Positions 17,096-25,447 of a DNA stretch of 39,644 nucleotides are shown here, piece after piece. Both the position numbers and the translations under genes were made by a program. Every line of letters begins with the position of its first letter. The stretch's first letter is position 1. The stretch is from assembly GCA_900545325.1 (NCBI GenBank), contig UQZE01000003.1, forward strand, positions 1-39,644. Direction: 5' to 3'. The notes beneath the pieces were generated by a model. That model made no database searches. It had not been told where the DNA came from and was given only the letters and a program-made list of their open reading frames with translations. The DNA comes from an uncultured Eubacteriales bacterium. GTDB lineage: Bacteria > Bacillota > Clostridia > Christensenellales > Borkfalkiaceae.

Positions 17096-17263
17096 ATGCA
17101 ACAGCAATTTCAGGAAGAATACGACCGTTATCCGAAAACAGTACGCACTTGTGAAATCAATGGCAAAAATTATGTTGTCGCCAGCGTATATGCAGGAAAC
17201 AAGAATTTCAAAAAAGTGTTCGGAGATCTGGCATTCAATGAAGCATTGAAGGATACGGAATAA
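17096..17263 (+). CDS. Small TnpW-like transposon protein
   Basis: This encodes 55 residues, with AAGGAGG 5 nt upstream of ATG 17096. The sequence has a short basic/polar start, then TCEINGKNYVVASVYAG and a C-terminal VFGDLAFNEAL segment. This 'INGKxYxV ... NEAL' layout resembles the small TnpW-type proteins encoded next to large serine recombinases in clostridial transposons, whose biochemical role is not established. It lies 53 nt before the intact recombinase gene and is probably cotranscribed with it. The family assignment rests on size, position and pattern only. Confidence 0.55.
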   Translation: MQQQFQEEYDRYPKTVRTCEINGKNYVVASVYAGNKNFKKVFGDLAFNEALKDTE

Positions 17264-17271
17264 AAATGAAG

Positions 17272-17297
17272 AGCAGCTTGAAAAAATTCGGGCTGCT
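17272..17297 (+). terminator. Weak terminator or attenuator hairpin before the recombinase
   Basis: AGCAGC (17272-17277) pairs with GCTGCT (17292-17297) and the inner TTGAA/TTCGG extends it by wobble pairs around an AAAA loop. A short T-rich run follows. It lies between the TnpW-like gene and the recombinase, where it could lower recombinase expression. Confidence 0.4.
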
Positions 17298-17316
17298 TTG
17301 ATTTACGGGAGAAAAA

Positions 17317-18933
17317 ATGAAATCAAAGCAAAATAAAGACTATATCGTCGGTATGTACGTAAGACTTTCCCGCGACGACGAACGCGCGGGCGAATCGCTG
17401 TCCATAGAGAACCAGAAGGCGATCCTGAACGAATACATAGAAAAGCAAGGCTTCACGCTCTACGATATCTATGTTGACGACGGCATTTCGGGCACGACAT
17501 TCGACCGTCCCGGCGTAAAACGGCTCTTGGACGACGCCAAGCAAGGCGTCATCAATACCGTGCTTGTAAAGGACATGAGCCGCTTCGGCAGGAACTACAT
17601 TATGGTCGGACAGTATCTCGATTATGTGTTTCCCGCTTTCGGCATCCGGTTTATCGCCTTATCAGACAACATCGACACCGAGAACAAAGACACCGCCGCC
17701 ATGGATATGATGCCCATCACCAACGTATTCAACGAATGGTGGGCTGCCGCCACGAGCAAGAAACTGCGCGCCGTGCGCATCCAAAACGCCAAGCACGGCA
17801 AAAACGGAATGTCTCATGCCCCATACGGTTACACGCTCGGAACGGACGAAAAACGCACGTTGCAGGTAAACGAAGAAGTTGCGCCTGTCGTAAGACGGAT
17901 ATTCGAAATGCGGGCGCAAGGAATGACCCCGAGAAAAATTGCGGATATCCTGAATGCCGAAAACATATTGACTCCCAACGATTACAGGCTGTCAAAAACG
18001 GGCGTTACGAGCGTACCCACTTCGCTGCACCTATGGAACACTTCCGTTCTCCGCACGCTCTTGGATAATCCGGCTTATATCGGTACTCTGGCACAGCACA
18101 GGACTACCACCGTTTCCTACAAGAATCATAAGTGGCAACGGCGGCCGAAGGAAGATTGGATCGTGATCGAAAACGCGCATGAGCCGATCATATCCAAAGA
18201 GCTATGGGACAGAGTGAAAGAGGTAGAGTCTTCCGTCAGTCACGGCAAACATACGAAACGCGGCTATATGCATCCGCTTTCGGGGCTGCTGTACTGTGCC
18301 GACTGCGGCGCAAAAATGCGGTTGGGTTGGAATATGCCGAAAGACATTCCCTATTTCAACTTCAACTGCGGAACACGTTCGCGCTGCGGCTCGTCTGCCT
18401 GTTTCAGCCATTTCATCTCCGTTCCCGTTCTCGAAAAACTCATTTTGCGGGATATTGCAGAGAAAGCGGAAAAGATACTCGGGCACGAAACCGAGTTCAA
18501 ACGTAGATATCTGGAACGGCAGGCCTCTCTTGCGGATAAAAACCAAACCGAAACCCGAAAAGAATTAAAAAAAGCGGAAAAACGGCTGAACGAACTGGAC
18601 AAACTCATCGAAACCGCGTTCGAAGAAAAGGTCAAAGGAAAAATCCACGAAAGCGTATGCGTGAAACTTATAGAAAAGTACACGGCTGAACAGAGCAAAC
18701 TTAAAGACAAAATTGCCGTTCTTACGCAAGGGTTGGAAGACGTCCGACAGGCAAAGACAGACGCCGACGAATTTATCCGAAGATTCCGGAGATATTGCAA
18801 AGAACCCAAACTCACCCGCGAAATGTGCTTATCTCTGTTCGAAAAGATCATCGTGGGCGGCAAAGAAACGGTGACAGGCAAACCGCAGGAAATCTATATC
18901 TTTTACAAGATAGACATAAATTCCGTACTCTGA
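17317..18933 (+). CDS. Large serine recombinase (TnpX/TndX type), intact
   Basis: This encodes 538 residues. The N-terminal resolvase domain (about 9-150) has the catalytic Ser18 in YVRLSRDD, then DDGISGTTFDRPG and VKDMSRFGRN. A recombinase DNA-binding domain follows (about 165-310; GMSHAPYGY, NPAYIGTLAQ). The zinc ribbon uses Cys327 and Cys330 with Cys351 and a later Cys (357 or 362). A long coiled-coil runs from about 395 to 500, and the protein ends with LTREMCLSLFEKIIVGG. All key residues of a functional large serine recombinase are visible. It would cut and rejoin attachment sites through a Ser-DNA link to excise or insert an element. It follows the TnpW-like gene and precedes a catalytic-domain-less recombinase. 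Confidence 0.93.
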   Translation: MKSKQNKDYIVGMYVRLSRDDERAGESLSIENQKAILNEYIEKQGFTLYDIYVDDGISGTTFDRPGVKRLLDDAKQGVINTVLVKDMSRFGRNYIMVGQYLDYVFPAFGIRFIALSDNIDTENKDTAAMDMMPITNVFNEWWAAATSKKLRAVRIQNAKHGKNGMSHAPYGYTLGTDEKRTLQVNEEVAPVVRRIFEMRAQGMTPRKIADILNAENILTPNDYRLSKTGVTSVPTSLHLWNTSVLRTLLDNPAYIGTLAQHRTTTVSYKNHKWQRRPKEDWIVIENAHEPIISKELWDRVKEVESSVSHGKHTKRGYMHPLSGLLYCADCGAKMRLGWNMPKDIPYFNFNCGTRSRCGSSACFSHFISVPVLEKLILRDIAEKAEKILGHETEFKRRYLERQASLADKNQTETRKELKKAEKRLNELDKLIETAFEEKVKGKIHESVCVKLIEKYTAEQSKLKDKIAVLTQGLEDVRQAKTDADEFIRRFRRYCKEPKLTREMCLSLFEKIIVGGKETVTGKPQEIYIFYKIDINSVL

Positions 18934-18985
18934 TCACGCTTTCCCCCTCCCTCAGATATTATGTCCTTTTTGTTGATTAGAAGGC

Positions 18986-20179
18986 ATGAACCAGTATTAT
19001 TCCGAAGAGTTATCGCAAAAGACCAGACGCGGACAAAGGGAAACGCGCTTAAAAGGTTTGCACTGCGCAGGCAGACTCAACTACGGCTACTACACCGAGA
19101 ACAAAAAGGTGTATATCCACGAAGAGGAAGGCCCCGTCGTCAAGGAGATCTTCGAAAGGTACGCTGCCGGTGAGCGCGGAAACGAGATCGCCATAAGCTT
19201 CGCCGAGCGTGGCATCCTCTACCGAGGCAAGCCGTTCAGTTCCGCCAACATCTATGTGATACTGCACGCCGAGAAGTACACGGGCAGATACGAACTGCAC
19301 GGAGAAGTTTACGACAACATCTACCCTCGTATCATAGAGCCGGAACTCTTCGAGCGTTGCAAGCAAAGAATTGACGCCAACCGCTACGGCAACCATATCC
19401 CCGACTACTCTTACCTTTTGCGCAAGCGCGTATATTGCGGACAATGCGGCACGAGGATGACTTCTTACAGCGGCACATCCAAGTCCGGGCGCGTGTCCAA
19501 ATACTACAAGTGCTGGAACGCCATAGGCAAGAAGAACTGCACGGCAAAATTCATACAGAAAGACCTGCTGGACAACATCGTCCTTCAAGCCCTGCAAAAC
19601 ACCTTGACGGGCGCAAACCTTACTTTGGTCGTAGATGAGATATACAGGCAGCACAACGCGAAACTGCTTGGAGAAAATCCCGTCAAGTTGCTGGAGAAGG
19701 AATTAGCACAGATCAACAAAGCCATCAACAACATTCTCAAAGCCATCGAGCAAGGCATCATAACCGACACGACCAAAGAACGCCTGCAAGAACTTGAAAC
19801 AACGCGCCGCGAGTTGCAAGAAAAGCTCATCTTCGAGCGTATGCAAGAGCAGGTCGTCTTGGACAAGAAAACCATTGCGGACTATCTCAAAGAAGCCGTA
19901 AAGCAAGAGCCGGAAATGATGATAGACTTGCTTGTCGATAAGGTGTATGTCCACGAAGACCGCATAGAACTGATACTGAACTACACAGGCACACCGCCGA
20001 AACCAAAACGAAGAATAGACGATAAGCCCGAGAACCCTGAAGGTGAAAGCCTTCGGGGTTCTCTCATTTTTACGACGGAAACCTCCGTTGATATCTATTC
20101 CTATCAGGGAATAAAGAAAAATCGCCCCGAACCAAAATTCAAAGGCGTCTGCAAAAAGTCTGTTTTAATTGAGATATAG
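18986..20179 (+). pseudogene. Second serine recombinase, catalytic domain missing
   Basis: The 397-codon frame begins at MNQYYSEELSQKTRRGQRE, a segment that in complete relatives follows the resolvase domain. The catalytic Ser region is absent, and a stop codon lies four codons before the ATG. What remains is the recombinase domain (AGRLNYGYY, HAEKYTGRYEL), the zinc ribbon (YCGQCGTRMTSY with a later YKCWNAIG...C), a coiled-coil at about 220-320, and a C-terminal tail unlike that of the first recombinase. The ATG lacks a good ribosome site. It is a different subfamily from the copy at 17317, so this is not a simple tandem duplication. It may be inactive, or a DNA-binding accessory product may be made. 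Confidence 0.75.
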
Positions 20180-20190
20180 GAGGAAAATCA

Positions 20191-20274
20191 ATGGATATTA
20201 CTGTTCAAAGGTGTTCGGATGAGGTTAAGCAAAGGCACTTTCTCCTATGGTCGTTACAGTGGAAGGTATCGTAA
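20191..20274 (+). pseudogene. N-terminal stub of a third recombinase-like ORF
   Basis: AGGAGG 7 nt upstream of ATG 20191 overlaps the previous stop codon. The frame starts MDITVQR, which resembles the beginning of many clostridial serine recombinases, but then runs into the antisense strand of the LRR lipoprotein gene and stops at 20272-20274. About seven to twelve codons are original. It marks the right break of the mobile module. Confidence 0.45.
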
Positions 20275-21856
20275 CTTTCGTGATCCATACGTTATTCTGA
20301 AAGGCCTTTGCGCCGATCGTTTTCAGCCCCTCGGGCAAAACGAGTTCGGCCTCGCCCCCGTCGAGTTTCATCGCGTGGATCACGGTATCGTCGTACGCGA
20401 ACGCGCCCTCGCCGAGCGATACCAGGCTAGACGGCAATTGGAAACCTTCCGTTATCCAGATATATGCGAAAGCATAGTCGCCGATGGTCAGCTCCACGCC
20501 GTCCGTGGGATTCTGTCCGAAGTAGATCTTCGTCATCTGCTGGCGCTCGAAAAACGCGCGGTCGCCGATCTCCGTGAGATTGTCGGGCAGCAGGATTTCG
20601 GTCAGCGTGCCGTAAAATTCGCCGGGATTGTTCGTGCCGCCGCTCCTCTTGACTACGTCCGCCACCGCATAGGCTTCGATCTTCGTTACCGTCGAGGGAA
20701 CCGTGAAAGAAGTTTCGGGATTTCCCTCCGCGTCTTTTTTCGCAACGGGATATTTGACCAACGTGTGGCCTCCGTCGCAATACAAAACGCCGTCAATAAC
20801 TTCGTACGCGGCCTCCACGCCGCTTACTTCGGTAATCTCAAACGATTCCAAAACAGCCATGTCGTTGAACGCCATCACCGAAATTCCCGTTACCGTCGCG
20901 GGGATCGTTACGTTCGTAACGGAAGCGTATCCGTCGAAATCGCCTACGTAGGTTACGGCTTCGCCCTGATAATAAGCGGGAATGTCGAGACGGGTAAGGT
21001 TTTTCGTGGCGTCGTTGCCCGATACCTTATAGGTTCCGTCGTCGAGCTGCGTATAGGTATACGCCGCGGCGAAATACGCATATACCGTTATGTCGCCCCT
21101 GCCGTCCCACTTCTCCAGGCTCTCGCCCGTTTCGTCGGTCAGCTTTTCGCCTTTGCCGTCCTTCTGCGTATACCAGCCGAGGAAGGCCGCGCCGTCGCCG
21201 CCTTTATAGACGGGGACTTCCAGCTTAAAGCTCTCGTTTTCCGTAACCGTAAAGCTCGGTTCTTCCGTCGCCGCATTGCTCGTATCGTAAGTCAGCACGT
21301 TTTCGGCGGCTACATACGACCACTTCGCGTATACCACGGTATTCTGCGTAATCGTTTTGCCGAAATCGAACAGCTTTGTCAAAGCGCTGTCCTCGAACCA
21401 ATCCACAAACTCGTAATGTTCTAATTCGGGATCGTCCGCCGGCCTTTCGGCGTTTTTGCCGTTCAGCACCCTCTGCGCGTCTATTGCACTGCCGCCGTTC
21501 GTTTCAAACGTTACTTTATAAGTGATTTTTTCCAAAAACACCATCTCTTTGTCGTTAAAATTCAATTTGATGGTTCTGTCGGAAAACTCGGCGGAAATAT
21601 CCTCCCTCCCGTCGAGCGAGATCGTGAGCGCGGCGCCCTCAAGCGTGTAGCTCCCCTCCTCGTCGACGCCGTCCACCTGAAACTCGACCGCGCCCTTCTC
21701 CGCAAGCGTGATGATATATTCGCTGCCGAAATCGTCGTTATAGTAAGTTCCGACTTCGTCGCCGCTGACATATCCTCTTTCACCGCACGCGGCAAACGTT
21801 ACGCCCATGCACAGCGCCAGCGCCGCCAGAAACGCAACTATGTAGCCCTTCTTCAT
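20225..21856 (-). CDS. BspA-type LRR lipoprotein, C-terminus cut by the mobile module
   Basis: This encodes 543 residues as it stands. ATG 21856 has AGGAGG 6 nt upstream. The signal ends in lipobox FAAC, Cys24. About residues 95-165 form an InlB-type beta-grasp repeat (KVTFETNGGSAIDAQRVLNG ... VVYAKWS). A second such unit follows (GAAFLGWYTQKDGKGEKL). From about 290 onward are LRR_5 repeats of the pattern LTxIxIPxTVTxIGxxAF. The frame ends abruptly within a repeat (TTIGESAFA, stop) at the point where recombinase-like sequence begins, so the original gene was probably longer. Surface proteins of this type are often linked to adhesion; the function here is unknown. It has a good promoter and an unusual leader. 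Confidence 0.85.
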   Translation of the reverse strand: MKKGYIVAFLAALALCMGVTFAACGERGYVSGDEVGTYYNDDFGSEYIITLAEKGAVEFQVDGVDEEGSYTLEGAALTISLDGREDISAEFSDRTIKLNFNDKEMVFLEKITYKVTFETNGGSAIDAQRVLNGKNAERPADDPELEHYEFVDWFEDSALTKLFDFGKTITQNTVVYAKWSYVAAENVLTYDTSNAATEEPSFTVTENESFKLEVPVYKGGDGAAFLGWYTQKDGKGEKLTDETGESLEKWDGRGDITVYAYFAAAYTYTQLDDGTYKVSGNDATKNLTRLDIPAYYQGEAVTYVGDFDGYASVTNVTIPATVTGISVMAFNDMAVLESFEITEVSGVEAAYEVIDGVLYCDGGHTLVKYPVAKKDAEGNPETSFTVPSTVTKIEAYAVADVVKRSGGTNNPGEFYGTLTEILLPDNLTEIGDRAFFERQQMTKIYFGQNPTDGVELTIGDYAFAYIWITEGFQLPSSLVSLGEGAFAYDDTVIHAMKLDGGEAELVLPEGLKTIGAKAFQNNVWITKVTIPSTVTTIGESAFA

Positions 21857-21875
21857 ATTGCACCTCCTCTGCAAT
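21857..21875 (-). promoter_or_regulatory. Ribosome site held in a hairpin loop
   Basis: Read leftward, ATTGCA (21875-21870) and TGCAAT (21862-21857) form a perfect 6-bp stem whose 7-nt loop is the Shine-Dalgarno sequence GAGGAGG; the stem touches the ATG at 21856. Displaying the site in a loop could favour or regulate translation. Confidence 0.5.
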
Positions 21876-21888
21876 GTGTGAATTGTTC

Positions 21889-21928
21889 CGCGGAAAATCT
21901 GTTTTCCGCGAGTTCGCCGCGGCGAACT
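21889..21928 (-). repeat. Two adjacent palindromes in the LRR gene leader
   Basis: CGCGGAAAA (21889-21897) pairs with TTTTCCGCG (21902-21910), directly followed by the perfect 18-bp palindrome AGTTCGCCGCGGCGAACT (21911-21928). Both lie in the transcribed leader, 30-70 nt before the ATG. They could be RNA hairpins or protein sites. Confidence 0.5.
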
Positions 21929-22102
21929 TTCATTCTGAAATTAAGGCGCCTTTCTGCGCCCTGAAAAAAGTTAACCCCGGCTAATTAGTTCGCATATGCT
22001 AACCGCCTTCCAAAAAATACAGCGCCTGCGCGCTTTTCGGAAAATGCGTGCCTTTTCGGAATTCGATTTCCGAACGGCATCTCTTACGTTTTATGCATTG
22101 GA

Positions 22103-22131
22103 ATTATATCATATGGATAGCGGAATTGCAA
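22103..22131 (-). promoter_or_regulatory. Promoter of the first LRR lipoprotein gene
   Basis: Leftward TTGCAA (22131-22126), 17 bp and TATAAT (22108-22103). It predicts a leader of about 240 nt before the ATG at 21856. Confidence 0.65.
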
Positions 22132-22445
22132 GCAAATCAATAGGGAAAAATACACTTTTTCAAAAATTTTTACAAGGGCGCTTTCCCTGCGGCCGCCCGT
22201 TTTTTACGTATTTTTCCCGACAAGCGCGGCCCGCCGCCCGATTTTTTGTTCCGTTTTATCATATGCGAAAGAACACGTATATATGATACGCATACGCGCG
22301 CGTGCCCGCGCGGGCGGCGCCTCGGCCGCCGTGCTCCGTACCGCGGCGGAAAAGCCGTTTCGATAAAATATGCCCTATCCTCCGTGGAGCGCAACGCTTC
22401 CGCCGTCGCCGGCTATAAACCGCGCAACGCGCGCTTTCATATAAA
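22132..22445. other. Intergenic region between the two LRR genes
   Basis: About 310 bp without a credible gene. It is rich in CG-containing palindromic runs near 22290-22350. Open frames here lack ribosome sites and have the arginine-rich composition typical of chance frames. Apart from the promoter and terminator listed at its edges, nothing was recognised. Confidence 0.5.
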
Positions 22446-22471
22446 AAAAGGAACGCCTCAGCGTTCCTTTT
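22446..22471 (-). terminator. Terminator of the second LRR lipoprotein gene
   Basis: An 11-bp stem (22446-22456 with 22461-22471, core GGAACGC/GCGTTCC, loop of 4) is followed leftward by a run of T. It lies 6 nt after the stop codon of the LRR gene. Confidence 0.85.
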
Positions 22472-22477
22472 CTATTT

Positions 22478-23716
22478 TTATTCAAGACCTTTCGTATTTG
22501 TGTTCCAGCCGTCGGTATATGCGGCCGCGCCCTTTTCGATGGAATAGACGATAACTTCGTTGCCGAGGTTCGCAAACGCGCCGGCCTTTACTTCGAGTAC
22601 GGACGCGCCGACGACGATCTTGCCTGCTTTACCGTCCGCAGGCACCTGCTCGTTTGAAGATTTGTTTTTCACGAGCTGCAGGCTGTCGCAGTATTCGAAC
22701 GCGCCGATCCCGATAACCTCCAGTTTGTCGGAATAAACGACTTCGGTCAGGTTCACGCATTTGAAGAACGCGTATTTACTGATCTCTGTCAGCGACTGCG
22801 GCAGGGTAACTTTTTCCAGCTTGCTCTCCTGGTCTACCGTAACGCCCGTCGTTACCGAGGCAAACGCGCCCTCGCCGATCTTCGTTACGCCCTCGGGCAC
22901 GGTCAGTTCCGTAAAGCGCGCTCCCGCAAAGGCGTAATCGCCGATCTCGGTAAGTTTGCTTTCCGTTTCGGCAAAAACGAATTTATTTTCGTCGTTGATC
23001 CTGTTGCACCCCTCGAAGGCGTGCGCGCCGATCTTTTCCACGGCCGCGGGCAGTTTAAATCCCTTCATGCCGTAGCAGTTGTAAAAGGCGTAATCGCCGA
23101 TTTCGGAAACGTTGCCCTCGATCGCAACGCTTTCGAGGCGGCTCATGGAATGGAACGCATAGTTCGGCAGTTTATACGGCGCGTAAGTCGTCTGTCCGTC
23201 TTTTTCCTCGGCTGCGCCGACGGCGTTTATCGTTACCTTTTTCAGCGTTTTCGGGATATAATAAGTCGCCGTGGAACTCGCGTTGTAGCTCTGCGTAACG
23301 GCAACGCCCTCGTCGTATTCCTCGGTGCCGAAAACATAACCGAACGTTTTAGCCGCGTTGACCGCCTCCGCCGACTGCCCCACGAAGGGGAGCACAAGTT
23401 CTTCGAGCTTGGTCATGTTGGCAAAAGCGCCGTCGCCGATCTCGGTTACGTTGGAACCGACCACGATCTTAGTCAGCGTGCCGTTTCCCTTGAAAGCGCC
23501 CGCCTGAATTTTGTCGATTTCCTCGGGGATTTCCAAAACGGTCTTTCCCTCTTCCGGCACGTATTCGCGCAGAATGACTTCGCCGTCCTTATTGGTATAG
23601 GTCTTCAGTCCGGGCGTTTTGTTCGCACCGCCTTTATCCGTCTGGCAGGCCGCGAGCGATAAAGCGACGCATGCGACGAATACGCAAAGTAACGCTGTCT
23701 TCAATATGTTTTTCAT
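22478..23716 (-). CDS. BspA-type leucine-rich-repeat lipoprotein
   Basis: This encodes 412 residues from ATG 23716. An in-frame TTG at 23728 exists, but GGGAG is too close to it; for the ATG it lies rather far (14 nt), so the start is slightly uncertain. The signal peptide ends in lipobox LAAC, Cys24. The body is about eight LRR_5 repeats: TKIVVGSNVTEIGDGAFANM, SVAIEGNVSEIGDYAFYNCY, FTELTVPEGVTKIGEGAF, KVTLPQSLTEISKYAFFKC and similar. The C-terminus departs from the repeat (VIVYSIEKGAAAY). It is anchored outside the membrane and probably binds a surface or host ligand; that is a family-level inference. It shares organisation with the interrupted LRR gene downstream and has its own promoter and terminator. 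Confidence 0.88.
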   Translation of the reverse strand: MKNILKTALLCVFVACVALSLAACQTDKGGANKTPGLKTYTNKDGEVILREYVPEEGKTVLEIPEEIDKIQAGAFKGNGTLTKIVVGSNVTEIGDGAFANMTKLEELVLPFVGQSAEAVNAAKTFGYVFGTEEYDEGVAVTQSYNASSTATYYIPKTLKKVTINAVGAAEEKDGQTTYAPYKLPNYAFHSMSRLESVAIEGNVSEIGDYAFYNCYGMKGFKLPAAVEKIGAHAFEGCNRINDENKFVFAETESKLTEIGDYAFAGARFTELTVPEGVTKIGEGAFASVTTGVTVDQESKLEKVTLPQSLTEISKYAFFKCVNLTEVVYSDKLEVIGIGAFEYCDSLQLVKNKSSNEQVPADGKAGKIVVGASVLEVKAGAFANLGNEVIVYSIEKGAAAYTDGWNTNTKGLE

Positions 23717-23779
23717 GTCTGTCGTCAAGTCTCCCGATGTTTGCGCGCAAGGCGCGCTTAATTACATAGATACTTGATA

Positions 23780-23808
23780 ATTTTAACATTTACGGCCGCT
23801 TTTGTCAA
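23780..23808 (-). promoter_or_regulatory. Promoter of the second LRR lipoprotein gene
   Basis: Leftward TTGACA (23808-23803), 17 bp and TAAAAT (23785-23780), about 60 nt before the ATG at 23716. Confidence 0.7.
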
Positions 23809-23848
23809 TAAATAATCGGAGCTTTGCGTTTAATATTTTTCAATATCG

Positions 23849-25300
23849 TTAAATTATCGCGCTTCCGTCGAAGAAACTTTCGAAAAATCCGTTCGTATCG
23901 GCGCCGCATTTCTCGAACGCCCCCACCAGATCTTCCGGGCGGGCGACCGAATAGGCGTTGTCGGCATAATATTTTTTCAGTCCCTTGAAGAACATGCCGT
24001 CCCCGATGCCCACGCGAAGATGTTCGAACATAAGGCAGGATTTTATGTAAGCTATGTTCACGTATTCGTATTCCGAAGAATATTCTCCCAGCGGGCGCAG
24101 CATGGTGGTGTCCACCTTGCCGAACAGCTGGTCGTATACGTTGCAGTAGGTGCGGTAGGTCATCTCCGCCGCCTCGATCATCTGCGGGCGCGTCATGCCC
24201 AGCCCCTCGTTGGCTTCATAGAACAACACCACGGAATATTCCGCCAGGCCTTCGTCCAGAAACGGACTTTCGATCTCGTTGTTCCCGACCGAGGCGTACC
24301 ACCACTGATGCGCCGTTTCGTGCACGATCACTTCGCCGTAGGAGGCCTCGTCCAGCCTGTCGCTGATGTAGACAAGGGCGGGATATTCCATGCCGCCTTC
24401 GTTGAACCCCGTTTCCACCACGGACAGCGTATCGTACGGGTACGCTCCGAACATATCGGAAAAAGTCGTTACCGCCTTGACGGCAAAGTCCATGCTGCGC
24501 ACGGGAGAGGCGTCCTTAACATAATAATAGCTGACGGTAACGTCGCCCGCTTTTGCGGACATCGTTTCAAAGTTCTCGTTGAGGGCGAGTGCGAAGTCTC
24601 GGGCGTTTTTAAGGCGGTACGTATACGTGGTTTTTCCGTTTTCCGTACTGCTCGCCGCCACGACGCCGCTCGAAGCCACCACGTATTTTTCGTCCGCGGT
24701 GAAACGCACGTTGTAGTCCGCGCACTCCGAAAAGAAAGGATCTCCCGCGGAATAATACACACATTCGTAAAAGCCGTTGTCGTAACCGCACAGCACGGGA
24801 TAGAAATTCGCCAGATTGACCGTGCCGCCCTGCGTTATGCCGAGGCGGTGGTTTATCTTTGCGAGCCGGACGGTGAAATCGATCGCAAGAGCGCACCTCT
24901 CGCCGGGAAATATCTCCGCGCCGAGGGGCACGATCAGAATGTTTTCGTCCTCCCCTCCGATCTCGTATGCGGCGGCTTCATTCTTGACCGCCACGCTTTC
25001 GATCTCTATGCCCCCGTATGATTTGCCCGCGTAATAGGCGCCCGCCCCGTCGGAGGCCGCCACGGGCGTATACTTCGCGCCCTCGCGGTAGGCGTTGGGG
25101 TAAATATTGAATTTCAGTTCTTTTACCGCCGTGTCCGTGGCGTTGTAAAAGGTGAAATCGAGCGAGCCGTCGAGAACGCCGTCCTCATAGGAGAGGGACA
25201 GATCGTAACAGCTGCGCGCACTTTTCTTGTTCGCGCAGCCGACGGCGAACACCGCCGACAGCGCCACAACGATTGCAAAGAGAAAACTTAATCTTTTCAT
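23849..25300 (-). CDS. M1-family zinc metallopeptidase, lipoprotein
   Basis: This encodes 483 residues. ATG 25300 follows AAGGGG by 6 nt. The signal ends in lipobox AVGC, Cys22. Residues 35-240 form the N-terminal beta-sandwich of M1 aminopeptidase-like proteins. The catalytic domain has GGMEYPALV at 302-310, in the place of the GxMEN exopeptidase motif, and the zinc site HETAH at 327-331 with the third ligand Glu350 exactly 19 residues later (DEGLAEY). The C-terminus is short and the large helical domain of classical PepN is missing. It probably trims peptides at the outer face of the membrane. An Asn-to-Tyr change in the MEN motif may alter how the N-terminus of the substrate is recognised. 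Confidence 0.85.
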   Translation of the reverse strand: MKRLSFLFAIVVALSAVFAVGCANKKSARSCYDLSLSYEDGVLDGSLDFTFYNATDTAVKELKFNIYPNAYREGAKYTPVAASDGAGAYYAGKSYGGIEIESVAVKNEAAAYEIGGEDENILIVPLGAEIFPGERCALAIDFTVRLAKINHRLGITQGGTVNLANFYPVLCGYDNGFYECVYYSAGDPFFSECADYNVRFTADEKYVVASSGVVAASSTENGKTTYTYRLKNARDFALALNENFETMSAKAGDVTVSYYYVKDASPVRSMDFAVKAVTTFSDMFGAYPYDTLSVVETGFNEGGMEYPALVYISDRLDEASYGEVIVHETAHQWWYASVGNNEIESPFLDEGLAEYSVVLFYEANEGLGMTRPQMIEAAEMTYRTYCNVYDQLFGKVDTTMLRPLGEYSSEYEYVNIAYIKSCLMFEHLRVGIGDGMFFKGLKKYYADNAYSVARPEDLVGAFEKCGADTNGFFESFFDGSAII

Positions 25301-25404
25301 GGCAAACCCCTTTTATCTGAACTTGTACACCTAAATTTATTCGCCTTATCCCCCCGATTATGCCTGAAAACGCGGAAAAAACGGACGAATTTTCCGCAGG
25401 GCGT

Positions 25405-25423
25405 TGTAACGTTTGACATTACT
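25405..25423. promoter_or_regulatory. Rrf2 operator O1 (imperfect palindrome)
   Basis: TGTAAC (25405-25410), 7 bp, ATTACT (25418-25423). It has the same layout as the perfect sites O2 and O3 and, like O2, it covers the -35 box of its promoter. Confidence 0.6.
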
Positions 25424-25441
25424 ATACGCGCACGGTATAAT
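25413..25441 (+). promoter_or_regulatory. Consensus promoter of the Rrf2 gene (leaderless)
   Basis: TTGACA (25413-25418), 17 bp, TATAAT (25436-25441): a perfect match. The expected start point, 7 nt after the -10, is 25448, which is the A of the gene's ATG. No ribosome site exists, so the mRNA is predicted to be leaderless. Confidence 0.8.
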
Positions 25442-25447
25442 AGATTT

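Larger units (their letters stand above)
15917..20226. mobile_element. Serine-recombinase-encoding mobile module (edges inferred)
   Basis: This stretch carries a sigma-like regulator, a TnpW-like small protein, one intact and one truncated large serine recombinase, and the first codons of another. The left edge is placed where the leftward recombinase loses homology. The right edge is placed where an LRR lipoprotein gene stops mid-repeat. The gene set resembles clostridial conjugative or mobilizable transposons of the TnpX/TndX type. No relaxase, coupling protein or cargo gene is present, so this is at most a remnant or the end of a larger element. Exact attachment sites were not found. Confidence 0.5.

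Noticed and set aside
20219..21424. 401-codon rightward open frame opposite the first LRR gene
   Set aside because: Antisense of LRR and InlB-type repeats, without a ribosome site; composition is typical of a shadow frame.
20000..24000. Short repeated segments in the LRR genes as a CRISPR-like or tandem DNA repeat
   Set aside because: The repetition is at protein level (LRR units of about 23 residues) with diverged codons, not identical DNA repeats with spacers.
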